A stretch of 64,000 bases of DNA from Canna indica (GCA_034359265.1 CP136894.1:31712501-31776500), one strand, 5' to 3'. Counted from the stretch's first letter, positions 31,809 through 43,930 are shown. Notes: a model not told the origin generated them from the sequence alone. A program made the numbers and translations.

Positions 31809-33515
31809 ATGGAAGGAATGACAATGGGAAATTCTGTCAATGTTCCACCATTGCTCATTGGAACAAAACTATGCTTATTGGAAAGCTCGGATGAGAGCTT
31901 TCATCAAGTCCATGGACGATCGTTGCTGGGACACTATAGAGGATGGCTATACTTCTCCAACAATTGATGAGATCGAGCGCAAGCCAAAAAGCCAATATAC
32001 TGAAGCCGTGATTGTTGCAGCAAACTATGACAATAAGGTTGTAAATGCTATTTTCAGTGGTGTTGATCCCTCTCAGTTTAAACTTATCTCTGCCTGCACT
32101 ATGGCAGAGCAAGGTTGGGAGATTTTGGAAACAAATCATGAAGAATCTCTAACTCTTCGTAAGTCAAAAGTTGAAATTCTCAACACTAGATTTGAAAATC
32201 TGAAGATGGGAGAAGAGGGAAGTATTCAAGACTTTCATGGATGTATCAAAGACCTTATAAACAATGCTACCAACCTTGGAAGATCATTCTCAAAAGAAAA
32301 AGTAGTAAGGAAAATTCTGAGATCCATGCCTACTAAGTTCGACATGATAGTAGTTGCCATTAGTGAAGTTCATGATCCGTCTACTATTACTCTTGACACT
32401 CTGATGGGTAAAAATGAAACCTACGAGTCAGAATTGTTTGAAAAATATTTTCTCAAAGAAAAGTAGAAAAATCTTGCTTTTAGTGCTACTAAGGTTGAAA
32501 TCAAGTCTGAAGACTGTTCTGAAGATGAGATGGATGTTGTATTTGCTCTTATTACAAAAAACTTCAAGAGGTTTCTAATAGCCAAGAATTAGCATAACGA
32601 GAACTTGCAGTCAAATTCATAGTTCAAATAGCAGTTTCAACCGCCTAGTTCTTCCAGTTCAAAATCAAATTTTCTTGCTGGTGAAAATAGGAGGAGTCAA
32701 TCCTTAGGACAAAAGAATTATTCTAAACAGAAGTCCAAAGGTTCCAATGCTTTGAAACTGAAGGATTTGGACATGTGAGATCAGAATGCCCAAATCTTTT
32801 GAAGAAGGTCAAGAAGTCGTTTACTACTACTTCGAGTGACGATGATGAAGAATCTGACTCAAAAGAGCATGAACGAGGGAACTTTAGAGCTTTCAAAGCT
32901 TGTATAGATGACACAGTTAAAACTACCGACAACTCCGATACAGATGATGATCACTGCAAAGTTCAATGTGCTAATAGTCTTGAGGAAGCCTATCAGGAGA
33001 TGTTTGATAAATGTGTTCAAGTGGCGAAACTCAACAAGTCTTTTAGCAATCAAAACAAGCTCGTAATTGAAGAAAAGAAGAAACTTGAGGAGAAAGTTGA
33101 AACTCTTCAAAATCAGATTACTGAAAAGGAAGACAAAGAATCCAAGTTGGTTGTTGAACTGGACAAGGTAAAGAAGGAAGTTAGAATGATGAATTCTAGT
33201 GGTAGTCTTAACAAAATTTTGAGTGCAGAGAAATCTCCTTCTAATCACAATGGACTAGGACACACTAGTTCATATCACTAGAAATCCCAGTCTCAACTGC
33301 CTACTCAGTTGAGAAACTTTCATATCAGTTGAAATCCCAGTCTCAACTGCTTACTCAATTGAGGAACTTTCAGAGAGGCTCTTCTAATCAACAACAGCCT
33401 ACAAAAAGAAGAGGTGATAGGGTGCCCATATTCTACTATTGTTAATATAGAGGAGACATTATAGCAAATTGTTTCAATCTCTCTAACAAACTGAGGAGAA
33501 AAAATCATGTAAAAA
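31809..33515 (+). pseudogene. Sire-2 gag (Sirevirus-like copia), broken
   Basis: Starting at ATG 31809 the frame reads VNVPPLLIGT. Near 31865 the reading moves to another frame, which continues NYAYWKARMRAFIKSMDD ... TEAVIVAANYDNKVVNAIFS (31840-32466). This is the DUF4219/UBN2-type Gag of copia elements. A TAG at 32464 and later TAG codons interrupt a still readable EDCSEDEMDVVFALI segment. A CCHC knuckle follows with its second Cys changed (CFETEGFGHVRSEC), then an acidic stretch and a coiled coil (EEKKKLEEKVETLQNQI). A second decayed knuckle lies near 33440. A long Gag with a coiled coil between knuckles is characteristic of Sireviruses. Confidence 0.82.
33271..33370. repeat. 50-bp tandem duplication in Sire-2 gag
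   Basis: Units 33271-33320 and 33321-33370 share catatca, gaaatcccagtctcaactgc, tactca and ttgag-aacttt with a few substitutions. A 50-bp insertion shifts the frame. Confidence 0.85.
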
Positions 33516-33529
33516 CCAATTAAGGAGAA

Positions 33530-33965
33530 CCTTGTAAATGCTAATTACAGATATATGAAGAAACTTGTAAATGCTAAAGCCATTAAAGGAATTCCTAAAC
33601 TTTCAGGAGAACCTGAAGTAGTTTGCGGTCCTTGTCAAGAAGGAAAGTAGACTAGGCAGTCTCATCAGCAATCACAACTGGTAGCTACATCAAAACCTCT
33701 AGAGCTTCATCACTCAGATCTTGTTGGTCCCATACAGGTTGAAAGTATTGGTGGTAAAAAATACATTATTGTTTGTGTTGATGCATGATTTCTCTCATTT
33801 TTAAGAGAGAAGTCAAGTGCTTTTAACAATTTCAAATCTCTTTGCCAAAGGCTCCAAAATGAGCAAGAACTTCCGATTAAGAAAGTGATCAGAATAAGGA
33901 GTGATCACGGAAGAGAATTTGAAAGTATTTCTTTCTCTGAATTTTGTGATGAAAATGGCAAGAAT
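33530..33965 (+). pseudogene. Sire-2 integrase, C-terminal part deleted
   Basis: NYRFMKKLVNAKAIKGIPKL, VCGPCQEGK (zinc-binding Cys pair), LELHHSDLVGPI (first catalytic Asp), GGKKYIIVCVDA, LREKSSAFNNF and IRSDHGREFES (second Asp) are present, with stops near 33650 and 33785. The coding sequence breaks off after FCDENG, before the NGVVERKN-type block with the catalytic Glu. Confidence 0.85.
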
Positions 33966-34515
33966 GTTGATCCCAGTCTATATAGGAGTATGATTGGTAG
34001 TCTTTTATATTTAACTACTAGCAGTCCTAACCTATGTTTCAGTGTTGGATTGTGTGCCAAATATCAAGCTAATCCAACGGAGTCTCATCTTCAGATAGTT
34101 AATAGGACTGAAATATGTTAAAGGTACTTTGGATTTTAGTCTTTGGTATTCTATTGAATCTAAATTTTGTCTAATAGGGTTTACATATGTAGATTGGGCT
34201 GGTAATATTGATGATAGAAAGAATACTTTAGTAGAGGCAGAATACTTGACAACGGGCACTTGCAAACACAATTGATTATAGTTTTAGACAAAAAGAAATG
34301 ACTCTATATTGTGATAAGACCAGTGCAATCAATATCTCAAAAAAATCTTGTCATGCATTCTCGTACTAAACACATAGATATTCGATTTCACTATATCAGG
34401 GAGTTAGTTGAAAGAAAGGAGTTGTAACTGGAATACATTTCTACAGATACACAAGTTGCAATATCTTCACAAAGGCATTGAATGGAGAAAGATTTGAGCA
34501 ATTGAGATCTGCTCT
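33966..34515 (+). pseudogene. Sire-2 RT end and RNase H, fused to integrase
   Basis: Immediately after the integrase break the same frame reads NVDPSLYRSMIGSLLYLTTS and YQANPTESHLQI, the end of copia RT. RNase H then follows in shifted frames: GFTYVDWAGNIDDRKN, EAEYL, YCDKTSAINISK, RTKHIDIRFHYIREL, IFTKALNGERFEQLRSALGLC. The whole polymerase core is absent. The join falls within one codon and keeps the frame over 33885-34121. Confidence 0.85.
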
Positions 34516-34548
34516 AGGACTTTGTGTCATATGACACATTATTATGTT

Positions 34549-34567
34549 TACTTAAAAAAGGGGGTGG
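34549..34567 (+). promoter_or_regulatory. Polypurine-tract-like run downstream of Sire-2 pol
   Basis: Reads cttaaaaaagggggtggaa, the type of G-run that primes plus-strand synthesis in Sireviruses. Sireviruses often carry several such runs. No LTR follows directly. Confidence 0.5.
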
Positions 34568-34930
34568 AAAATTGAACAATCCTTCAGTTTTATTACTTAT
34601 TTTCCACTTACCATGTTCTTTGAAGGTTGATGAAGTTTTAATCAAAATATCAGCGGGCGTTTTATTTATTTTCTTCACCAGTTATTTCTCATTGAAGGCA
34701 AAGTTAATGAAGATTCCCTCAAATTTCGACTGGTAGATTAAAAAGTTATTGCTCCTTTTTTTTGTGAAGACCCGCACGTGTGAACAAATTTATTGGTATT
34801 CCTGGTTTTATGCCCTAATTAAAACTCCTGGCGTTGCAACTCTACTCATCTTCTCGAGTAGTAACCGGCGAAGTTAATCTCCTCTCCTGACTTCTCGTCT
34901 GTTTCTCATCTTTTAAGTAGAAGATTCAAG

Positions 34931-35521
34931 ATGGCCGGCGGTAAGAGCAAGAAAGGATTCGTGAGGAAGGTGTATGCTTCCTCAGCCAAGAAATTGGCAT
35001 CTTCAAATCCACCTGACAAGATTGAATCGCCAGTTCCTGTACCGCCACCTGTAGAAATTGCTCCACCCTCTACCTCTCAAGGTCACAAACTAAGGAAGAA
35101 ATCGGGGAGAAGACCTGCTGACCAACCTTTGAGAAGAAGTGGGAGAGGTATGACATCTAAACCTCCCAAATCCCCATTTGGGGTTTCTGTACTTGTGGGG
35201 GAGAAATTATTTGCTGAGGGGAAGTGTGAAGATTATGTCAATATTCCATCTGGTCCTATTTCTTATGATGAATCTCCTAGAACATTCGATTTTAATATTA
35301 ACATACCAGTTTTAATTATCTCTAGTGAAACTGGTCCTAGTTTTGATATTAATATTGTTGTTACGGATGAAGATTTTGACTCAATTCTAGTGAAGACTGG
35401 TCCCACCTTGATTTCTACAAGTTCTAATACGATAGATCTTGCACCCAAACCAAATTCAATCCATGCTGACAGTCTACCTCCAGTCTCAACCAAGGGGCAT
35501 TTGGATTCCAAGTCTCACTAG
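34931..35521 (+). CDS. Basic/acidic ORF downstream of Sire-2 pol, function unknown
   Basis: An uninterrupted frame of 196 codons starts MAGGKSKKGFVRKVY at a reasonable ATG (aagATGgcc). The first third is Lys/Arg/Pro-rich (GHKLRKKSGRRPADQP, RRSGRGMTSKPPK); the rest is acidic and Ser/Thr-rich. No transmembrane segment is obvious. It sits where Sireviruses and some other plant copia elements carry an extra, env-like or unknown ORF after pol. The last eight or so residues (KGHLDSKSH) come from the fragment of copia-B LTR that begins at about 35497, so the original C terminus is lost. Persistence of an open frame beside heavily broken gag and pol is notable but could be chance. Expression is unproven. 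Confidence 0.4.
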   Translation: MAGGKSKKGFVRKVYASSAKKLASSNPPDKIESPVPVPPPVEIAPPSTSQGHKLRKKSGRRPADQPLRRSGRGMTSKPPKSPFGVSVLVGEKLFAEGKCEDYVNIPSGPISYDESPRTFDFNINIPVLIISSETGPSFDINIVVTDEDFDSILVKTGPTLISTSSNTIDLAPKPNSIHADSLPPVSTKGHLDSKSH

Positions 35522-35696
35522 CATGATCTCATCATGGCTTGGAATCATTTGCCCGAGTTCATGGTGTTCATCACAATCTTATAAACAAAAATAAAGATAC
35601 AACATATGATGAAAAGTTGCCTCATTTATTCATTAACCAAAAAATATTTCCCCTACACATCCATATGTGATTGGCTCAAGGGCACTATTTCTTTCA
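35497..35696 (-). mobile_element. Fragment of a copia-B LTR (first 200 bp)
   Basis: Matches 39820-40009 (ggattccaagtctcactagc ... gtgattggctcaagggcact ... ttctttca) and ends at the LTR terminus TTTCA. The remaining 2.2 kb of the LTR is absent. Confidence 0.85.
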
Positions 35697-36030
35697 AATG
35701 GCTCCCGTTGCATCGGCTGGGACCAAGTAGTCTTATGATGTTAAACGTTGAATGCCCACGTGTGAGTTATTTTATTATGCATGTAAAGAATTATTGCCCT
35801 TTCGGGCTTTTCAATTGTTGGCCCTTTGTGGGTCTACTTTGCACATTCCATGTTTTCCTTTTTTGCAATATGCTTTACTAACTCAGTTCTCTAGTAATGT
35901 TTGGCTCCCTTTGCAAGGGGGAATCTTTGTTTGAGACTGAACCTTTTCTAGCATCTCCGAGGTTGTTTCGGAGATTAAATAATAATGGTGAGGTTTGGTG
36001 TTGAGCTAGGTCTGCTTTCGAATTGAGTAG
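35697..36030 (+). other. Unassigned stretch
   Basis: Contains a 60-codon frame (35752-35934) with a hydrophobic, Cys/Leu-rich composition (ELLPFRAFQLLALCG). It may be a continuation of the ORF at 34931 beyond the LTR fragment, but no family was recognised. Confidence 0.3.
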
Positions 36031-37604
36031 CAGTGATAAAGTACCGAGCTCGCTGGTGTGTATGAGGAATTAAGTAAAGGCGACGAGACATAGTGGACTG
36101 CACTCGGGGGGTTCAAGCCGAGTTTGTTGAGGAGCGTAAGGCATGACCACACACGAAGAGTCGAGTAAGGGCTCTAAGGCTGGAAGTAATGGCTCTAGGG
36201 GCTAGGATGACTGCACTCCTTCTTCGTGGTTTTCAGCTTGTTCGTGCCGGCTAGAACCTTGTTCGTGGTTTTCAGCTTGCAATGACGAGGCTATGAACTC
36301 CTCTCCTTTTCCTTCAACTCTCGGGTTGCGGGAAGTTTCCATTACTAGGACCATATGTGGGCTTAAATCTTGGTAACAGGACTGCTGGTTAGAATGTTTA
36401 CAAGGTTCCTAAGGGGAATGTCTTTTTCTTTGTCGTACTCCCTGGGAACTGTACCATTGTGGTTTATTTTACTTTGTACGTTACTGTGCATGGGTTTGTA
36501 AGTGTAAATATCCCTTTACGGGACTTTATGAATGAAACATATGTCTTTTGTATATTTATCCCTATTGCATTCTTTGTCGAGTTTTGATCGGCTCTTTGAT
36601 TTGTTCAAGCTTCGCTATTTGCATGTCTTGGTTAGAATAATATCTAAATTTGGGGTTACCTGTTTGGTGTATGTGAGTAAGGCATTGGGGCTGAAAATAG
36701 TGGCATGGTAGCCAACGATCCAAGCTAGTGAAAACCGAGTCCTGGTCGCGTAAGGGTGCTGAGATCGAATGTAGTAGCTCTAGGGGCCAAGGACTACACA
36801 TGAGGGCTCAAGCCGAGCTTGCCGAGGAGCATAAGATAGGACCAGGACCGCACAAGAGGAGTCGAATAAGGGCTCTAAGTTCGAAAGTAGCAACTTTTGG
36901 GGCCAAGGACCAGACTCGATGAAAGAAGCGCACTTGAGGTCGTGATGCTCATTTAGAGCATGTCGGGCTGAGTCAGAGGACATATTTAGGGCTGAGGACC
37001 AGACTCGATGAAAACTGAGATCTCGAGAAGTGTGCTTAGGGTCGTGTTGCTCATTTAGAGCCTGTCGGGCTGAGCCGAAGGCCACATTTAGGGCCGAGAA
37101 CTAGACTTGGTGAAAATTGAGCTTGCAAGAAACGCGCTTGGGATCATGTTCTTCATTTAGATCGTGCCGGGCTGAGCTGGAGGCCACATTTAGGGTCGAG
37201 GACCAAACTTGGTGAAAACTGAGCTCGCGAGAAGTACGCTAAGGGTCATGTTTCTTATTTAGAGGGTGTCAGGCTGAGCTGAAGGCCACATTTAGGGCCG
37301 AGGACCAAACTCAGTGAAAACCGAGCTTGCCAGAAGCGCACTTGGGGTTGTTGAGGGTGCAGGAGACCGAAATAGGCACTAAGGCTGGCAAGATAGACTG
37401 GTGAAAACTGAGCGATGGTCGATGAATGGAGTGCTATGGCCGACGAGCTCAGGGTGGTGAAAATCGGGTCCCGATTGCTTACTAAGGCTTTGTAGCATCG
37501 AGAGTAAGGGAGATTTGTCGAGGAAGAATGGTGCATCACATGGGTCAAGGGCCTCTTGTGAGACCGTGTGAGTTCCTCCTACAAAATATGCAGTGTGATA
37601 TTAG
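36031..37604 (-). mobile_element. Tat element 3' region, distal part
   Basis: This is the continuation (minus sense) of the Tat sequence interrupted at 37604 by copia-B and resuming at 53008. It shares 'gaggagcgtaaggc' and 'gaaaaccgagctcg'-type blocks with 1-240 and 30354-30590. It carries a 102-bp tandem repeat. No coding frame is credible. Confidence 0.6.
36907..37403. repeat. 102-bp tandem repeat, about five copies
   Basis: The landmark ggacca-actcg-tgaaaac occurs at 36907, 36996, 37098, 37200 and 37302, with spacings 89, 102, 102 and 102 bp. Each unit also contains catttagag, gtcgggctgag and ccacatttaggg. It lies in a Tat 3' region. Confidence 0.9.
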
Positions 37605-40009
37605 TGTTGGGATGGGAATAAGAAACGGAACGAAAATAGCAATTTAAAAAAATCAAAACATCCCAAAACTGTGATCTACTTTAGCAACAATTAAGGAATT
37701 CAATCTACGTGTAGAAGGAGAAGATATACCTCAACTCGCGGTTGGTATGGCTGCTCCTATTTCGTTTTGAGACACACGCGAACATCCTCCAACATAAGTC
37801 CACACCAAGCACCTCGCAACAAAAGGGACAGCGAACACCGGGGCTCGTTGTGTCTCAACGGAGAAACTTTCTCAATCCTGAAATCCACCAAGGCAAGACC
37901 GACCCTTCCACCAAGAACCAAGCACCAAAGAGGGAAGGAGAGAGGATGAGAAAATAAAGGAACGAGATGGTAAATGAAAGAATACCTTGATATCCTTCTT
38001 GGACTCCTCCGAGAAGATGAAATGGGCTGCACTCCCAAGAAGATGATACCTTCAATTTGGCTTCACAAAAATCGGGGAAGGAGGATGTAAATGGCTGGCC
38101 ACCAATGGAGAGGAGGAGGAGTTCTTTGGAGCATTTCTCTTCAAGAAACCTCAAAAAGAATCAAGTTCTTAATCTTCTCCAAGAAGACAAAGAATCAATT
38201 AACCAACCCCTATATTGAGAGGGGGGCGGCTACAAAAGTATAGCAGGCTCCCCTAAAAACTCTCTCCAAGGAATTCAAAATTCCGGGGTTTGCCTCCAAA
38301 AATAATTTATATTTTAATGCCTTCATAATTAATTCAATATTAATTAAATCCATTAAAAAATAAACTTTAATTTATCTCTATAAATCAAGAGGCTATAACC
38401 AATAATCTAAATAAACTAATACCCTAAACTATAGGAAAGAGGTTTATCTAAATAATTCAATTTCTTATTAATTAATAGAATTATGATTTATCCTCATAAA
38501 TCATATATCTATTAATTTTCTGATTTATCTTCATAAATCAAATTCTTATTAATTAGCATTTATCCAAAGAAATTAATTCCCAATTAATCGGTAAGGCTCG
38601 TGTTAGAAACTAATTTTCCCACCATGTATATTTGATTCAAAATCAAATTATATTTAATTCATAATTAAATATATTTCCAGTTAAGTAGTTAATTAAATAT
38701 TTAATTCATAATTAAATTTAATCAACTACATGAAATATTATCAAGTGCCAATCCCTACAATATAGGGATGCCCTACAAATTAGGGTTATCGAGGAACTCC
38801 TTCCTCGCGCATTCGTTCCTATAGAAAACAACTTTCCTATCATGTCCATAAACAAGATCCCTGATCAAGTTGCAGCATGTTCATGCTAGTAGACATATAG
38901 GGCTGCATTCAGACTTTATCTCATAAGGTCTGTTATGAGATTAGTCTGTTATGTGTGACCTATTGGGCCCCATACTAAGCCAGTAGTGAGTTGTGTATAA
39001 CGGAGAGTCGGATCCAATAGAATAACTTCTATTCGAATCTTACGAGCCTCCAGTAGACCCCTTTAGTGTGGTTGTGAGAGACTCCACTCACAAGTCAAGA
39101 TTGACATCTAGCAATGTGTCATGACTACCTGGATAGTGTGAGGTTCAATTTACATGGATCGTACGCCTATCAGTGATTAGTTACCGTGCAACTAAATCCC
39201 TCGGTTACAATGTCCCGAAGTCGGCTAGGGTATGGAAGAAGTGTCAACCCCTAGTACTAATTCTTATGTAATCCACCCGCCAATATGTCGTCTTAATAAT
39301 GAAACATCAAAAACAACTTCCTGACTTTCGTGTCTACTCTGGCCAGAGATACTCGACTCGACACTTGCAGGGATATATAGGACATTATCTTCCCTCACTA
39401 GGAGTAACCGATTCCATGTTGGTTACTCACCTACCTCCATGAATGCTTCCCCATGCCCAGTAATACCCGACACATGACACTGAGGGCCACATAGGGATAT
39501 AACCAAAGCAATGGATCGTCACTCACAAGGTAACTATGACAACTTCTGGTCCAAGGACTGCTTGCACCTACTATCACCCGAGGAACATCCTATTGACACT
39601 CATGTAAAGATTCTATATTGGGTTCCTCGTGCAGGTCCATTCAGTGAACTCATTCCCTAATGAGCACCTGCACTTGTATGTTAATGACGGCTCATAGGTA
39701 ACTATGAGATCAACTACTCCTTATCGTATAAGGCATGTACCAAGTGCACTTGTCTATCCGGAATCACTGATCCCCTAATTGGTGATCCTACGACTATGAA
39801 CATTTAGAACATGGACATCTGGATTCCAAGTCTCACTAGCATGATCCCATCATGGCCTCATAATCATTTGCTTGGGTTCATAGGGTTCATCACAATCTTT
39901 ATAAATAAAGATGCAGCATATGATGAAAAGTTACCTCATTAAGTTGATTACCCATGAATAGTCCCAAACATATTGACATGTGATTGGCTCAAGGGCACTA
40001 TTCCCTTCA
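37605..40009 (-). mobile_element. 3' LTR of copia-B (2405 bp)
   Basis: Minus strand TGAAGGGAATAG (40009) to CCCATCCCAACA (37605). It matches the 5' LTR at 47959-49965 plus 52668-53007. Left flank is ATTAG; the flank beyond the 5' LTR is CTTAG, which fits a 5-bp target duplication with one change. Short Lys-rich frames near 37742-38154 overlap on both strands and are not genes. Confidence 0.92.
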
Positions 40010-40022
40010 ATCTCCCACTTGC
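40010..40022 (-). promoter_or_regulatory. Polypurine tract of copia-B
   Basis: The minus strand reads GCAAGTGGGAGAT directly before the 3' LTR. Confidence 0.85.
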
Positions 40023-40029
40023 ACTTTAG

Positions 40030-41400
40030 TCAATCATCCTGGTATCTGTATACCAAATTCCAGTGGTGATCAAATCTATTGTTGTGGTAATCAGTTAAAT
40101 CTACATTAATGTCTTTCAGTCATCACCTCTTTCCAACAACAAGGTGATACCGTCTATTAAGAAAAGCAATGATCTTCATGGGATCTTAGTTCCTTAACTT
40201 TGAGCAACAGTCCTAGTATTGTCATACAATACCGGTGTTGAACTGGCAACCTAAGGAATAACTCCCACTGAATAATAAACTCCTTTATCCGATGCTATCC
40301 TAAGCGGTAGAGTAAGTAGCAAAGCACAAAGTCTTAATCACCTTACCAGTTATAGTACCCAGCTAGGAATATTTTCCTGCTTACTGTACCACCATTAAAG
40401 GTATCCTCATACCATCATATGGTTTCATTATCGTATAGAATGTCTCTCATCCTTCTTAAGTACTTGAGAGAGTTCTCCATTGCTTTTCAATGTTATTCTC
40501 CATGGTTTTGCTCGTAATCTTCTAGATACCTCTAAGGTATAAGAAATATCAAGGCAAGTGCAAAGCATCGTATGATGGATCCCACTACCGAAGCATAATA
40601 GATCTCACTCATCTTTTGTCTCTCCTTAGGTATCTTAGTAGACATCATCTTAGAAGGACTGATGCAATGACTCTTAGGCAAGTAACCTCTTTTACCGCCT
40701 TCGATTCTAAAACTCTTTTACCACTGTATCAACATACAAGGGCTGGGGTAAACCAGACATCCTTTCATACCTATTCACATAGATCCTAATGTCAAGTATA
40801 CGAGAGGCTTTTCCCAGATGTACTATAGAGAATTAGTATGGGAAATAACTAGAGCATGAGAGCGCTTTTCCCACTAGTATGTCATAGAATATGACTACAC
40901 TCCGACTAAATACTTTGTCTACACAAGGTTCATCCATATTTTTGATAAAATCAAAACCCTTTTGACTTTCTCATCAAAATGGATGTTTCAACTCTTCGAT
41001 GCTAGCTGTAGCCCATAAATGGACCTCTGCAGCTCGCATACCTTACTCAGTCCTACCGAGGATACGAACTCCTTTGGCTATGTCATATAGTTTTCTTCAT
41101 AACGGAAGAACACAGTATAGACACCCACTAGCCAGCTCTCGAATTTATAGTACGCACTGATGGCTAGCAATATCCTAATGGACTTGAGCGCTGGAACTGG
41201 TGAGAATGTCTTATTGCAGACAACCTATTGTCTGGGTTAGATCTCATTCATAGCCAGTCTGGTCTTATATGTCCACACCTTCCCAGCTGCTCATATATTT
41301 CCAAGAGATCCACCTGCACCCTATAGGATTATCCTTTTTGAGTCGATCAACCAAAGTCCGTACTTTGTTTGAGTCCAGCTTGGATGCCATCGTATGTTGT
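40030..41400 (-). pseudogene. Copia-B reverse transcriptase and RNase H relic
   Basis: Strongly decayed but ordered copia motifs on the minus strand: SKLDSNKVRTLVD and NPIGCRWI (41395-41320), VCELQRSIYGLQLASKS with FDEKVK (around 41040-40950), RGYLPKSHCISPSKMMSTK and MSEIYYASVVGSI (around 40700-40560), LKYLRRMRD (around 40450), and RNase H pieces such as TVAQSKELRSHEDH (around 40190). Many stops and frame changes exist, and no open frame of note remains. Confidence 0.8.
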
Positions 41401-41689
41401 CAACACATTTGACCATTAAGACATCGTGGATTGCCTGAATCTAGGTCATACCCTATGTCTAGATATCATCACTCAGACAGTCTATGTAGTCTCCTAGAAG
41501 AGTGATGGGAAGTAATAATTACATGGATTGGTTTCACCTGTGAATTTTCCACTAGTTGTGATTTTATTCGTGGTTGCTGAATTTCACCAAGTTCAACATA
41601 TCTTCCACTCCCACTTTCCTCGACAAACTCCTTTTCTCATAAAGTGGTGACAAAACTCCTTTTGTTCAGTTTGGAGAACTTGATACCCA

Positions 41690-42485
41690 AAACACTTTAA
41701 AGAGTATTCCTCAACATTTGTACCTGGTCATGCTTGTCATACCTAGGCAACCCCATATCATGAGAGGTCTCAGACTCGATTTCTTGCCAATCCATATCTT
41801 ATATGGTGACTCAGAGAAAGACAAAATTATGGCTGCTACAATATTTTATCCCCTAAAAAGAGATTCAAAGCTAACTATGGATTACATCATATCCAGTAAG
41901 GTGTGATTCCTCCTTTCAAGATAATTCAGAATCCTAGTGGATAAGTATTCTTTGCCTCGATCCAATTGAAGGCTTATAATACCTTTTCCAATATGTTTCT
42001 ATAACTTCACCTTTATACTCCTTAAACGATTTAAAGGTATTGGGTTTATGCCAAAACATGTGGACATACCCGTGCCTAATCATATCGTAGGAGTATCCTT
42101 TTCTGGTTTGAGTTGTTATCAGCCTGCATACACCAATGTTGGCCAACTCTAATCAACTCAGCTAGACTTTTTGCCAGGTCTGGTGAACAGAGACTCGATC
42201 AAAATCTCCTTGAGACACACTACTCAAGTTCTGACTACGATTCATAATCGCCCAAAGTCATAAAATCCAGAAGTAGGTGAGATTAATTTTATCTCTTTCT
42301 GCGTTCGTACAAAAATATTTATCATTAACATTCAAAACCATTAAACCAATTGAGATGTGTCCAGTCGCATACAACTCATCAGAATGGTTCATGCGGCAAC
42401 TATTGCCTTTTAAAGAACTTTTCACAACCTTGTTCAGACAACAAAGGAAAAATGACATTCTTTTATTAACATTGGAGCAAATCAA
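41690..42485 (-). pseudogene. Copia-B integrase relic
   Basis: The pre-integrase part shows NDKYFCTNAERDKINLTYFW (around 42330). The core shows TRKGYSYD, RHGYVHMFWHKPNTFKSFKEY (42100-42000), and after several stops SPYKIWIGKKSSLRPLMIW with GCLG (around 41800-41740), the C-terminal signature of copia integrases. The RSDRGGEY-type block with the second Asp is badly changed. Confidence 0.8.
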
Positions 42486-42752
42486 TTATACAATTCAATG
42501 GTCTTTGCTGAATAGCAAACTTATACAATAGGTTCCTATGGCTATGGCTGCAACTCTTGCGCCTATCACCTTTTCGAATATCGTAGTTGTCTTTTGTCAA
42601 GTCTTCTACTTTTCTTCTTCTCCCGCAACATCTTGCAGATGATGATTGGTATCAAATACCTAGTATCAAATACCATAAAGTAGAGTTTAATGACGAAGTA
42701 TTTTTTATAATGTACGCACCTGAAGCGGCGGTTTCAAAAACCATCTTCAGTT

Positions 42753-43556
42753 TTAACTCTGCAAAATACTCCTTGTAGTTGAGCTTCCAGTGGCCATCTT
42801 TACCACAATGGTAGCAGGTTCCATTGGGAACAACTTTCCCTTTCTTCTCATGGGTTTCACAGTTCTGTTTCTCACTTTGTTCTTAACAGAGTACAACTTT
42901 GGCTCAGAGGCATCTTCCACTAACAAGATTGTGTCCTTATCCTTCACAAGGTGGGACTCAGCAGTCTTCAGCATATTAAGGAGATCGGGATGCAGGATGT
43001 CCTGCTTGTTTATGTGGAAGTTATCAACAAACTGTGAAAATAAATCCTGGAGGGATTGGAGTACTAAGTCCTAACTTAGTTCCTTGTCCATGGAGAACCC
43101 CAACCTCTCTAACTCCTCAATAAAATTGATTAGTTTGAGGACATGGGTCTCAACAAGAGTGTTATCCTCCATTTTGGCATGGGAGAGTTGTTTAGATAGA
43201 TTGTACCAAGCTATCCTCATATGCTCACCATACAACAACTTCAGGTGATCGAGGATAGCTTCGGCATGCAAATGTTCATGCTGCTTTTGCAACTCATCGG
43301 ACATGGATGCCAGCATTATGCATTGAACAGTGGTGCTATCTTCACTCCAAATTTCTTGCAGCTTCTCATAAGCCGTACCCTCTTCCTCGGTGTAATCCCC
43401 TTCCCCAAGGGGTGGCATCGGTCCCGGAGAATCAAGAATGTGAGACAGATTCTCATAAATGAGGACGATCCTCAAATTTCGCATCCAATCGACGTAATTT
43501 GGTTTAGTTAATTTATTTTCATTGATGAAGTAATCTAACGATAGTAAAGGTGACAT
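42753..43556 (-). pseudogene. Copia-B gag, broken
   Basis: A frame of 161 codons (43556-43071) reads ENKLTKPNYVDWMRNLRIVL, LDSPGPMPPLGEGD, TVQCIMLASMSDELQ and FIEELERLGFSMDKELS, the UBN2/DUF4219 Gag of Ty1/copia. After a TAG it continues to KGKLFP-like sequence in a second frame and a zinc knuckle CYHCGKDGHWKLNY, whose last Cys has become Tyr. The start Met at 43556 lies 66 bp from the MULE insertion. Confidence 0.85.
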
Positions 43557-43630
43557 GATATGCTACAAATAAATAAAGACATGAATGAGCAGATATTCTA
43601 CATGCATGTTTATTGAGGTCTTTTAATTAA

Positions 43631-43867
43631 GGGAAAAGGTCTAAAATGGTCCCTAAACTTTGTCGGCATTTTCACATTGGTCCCACAACTTTTTTTCGAG
43701 TCAATTGGGTCTCTGAAGATTTGTAAACGTCACTCTGGTCCCTGGTCGTGACCCTGCCGTTAAAAAAAATCCTATGTGGCTAACGTTGCGATGACGTGGC
43801 ATTTGGTTTTGTTGACTTTGCTTATATGTATTAAAAGGTGCCTACGTGTCTGATTGTAAATTATCAC
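43631..43867 (+). repeat. MULE left terminal inverted repeat
   Basis: About 237 bp, roughly 90 percent matching the right repeat by eye. Shared blocks include ctaaactttgtcggcatttt, ggtccctggtcgtgaccctg and tattaaaaggtgcct. Confidence 0.92.
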
Positions 43868-43930
43868 ATGAAGATGGCTTATAATTGAAGGAACACTAAA
43901 TCACTAATGAAGCTAGATTTCTCTCCAACA

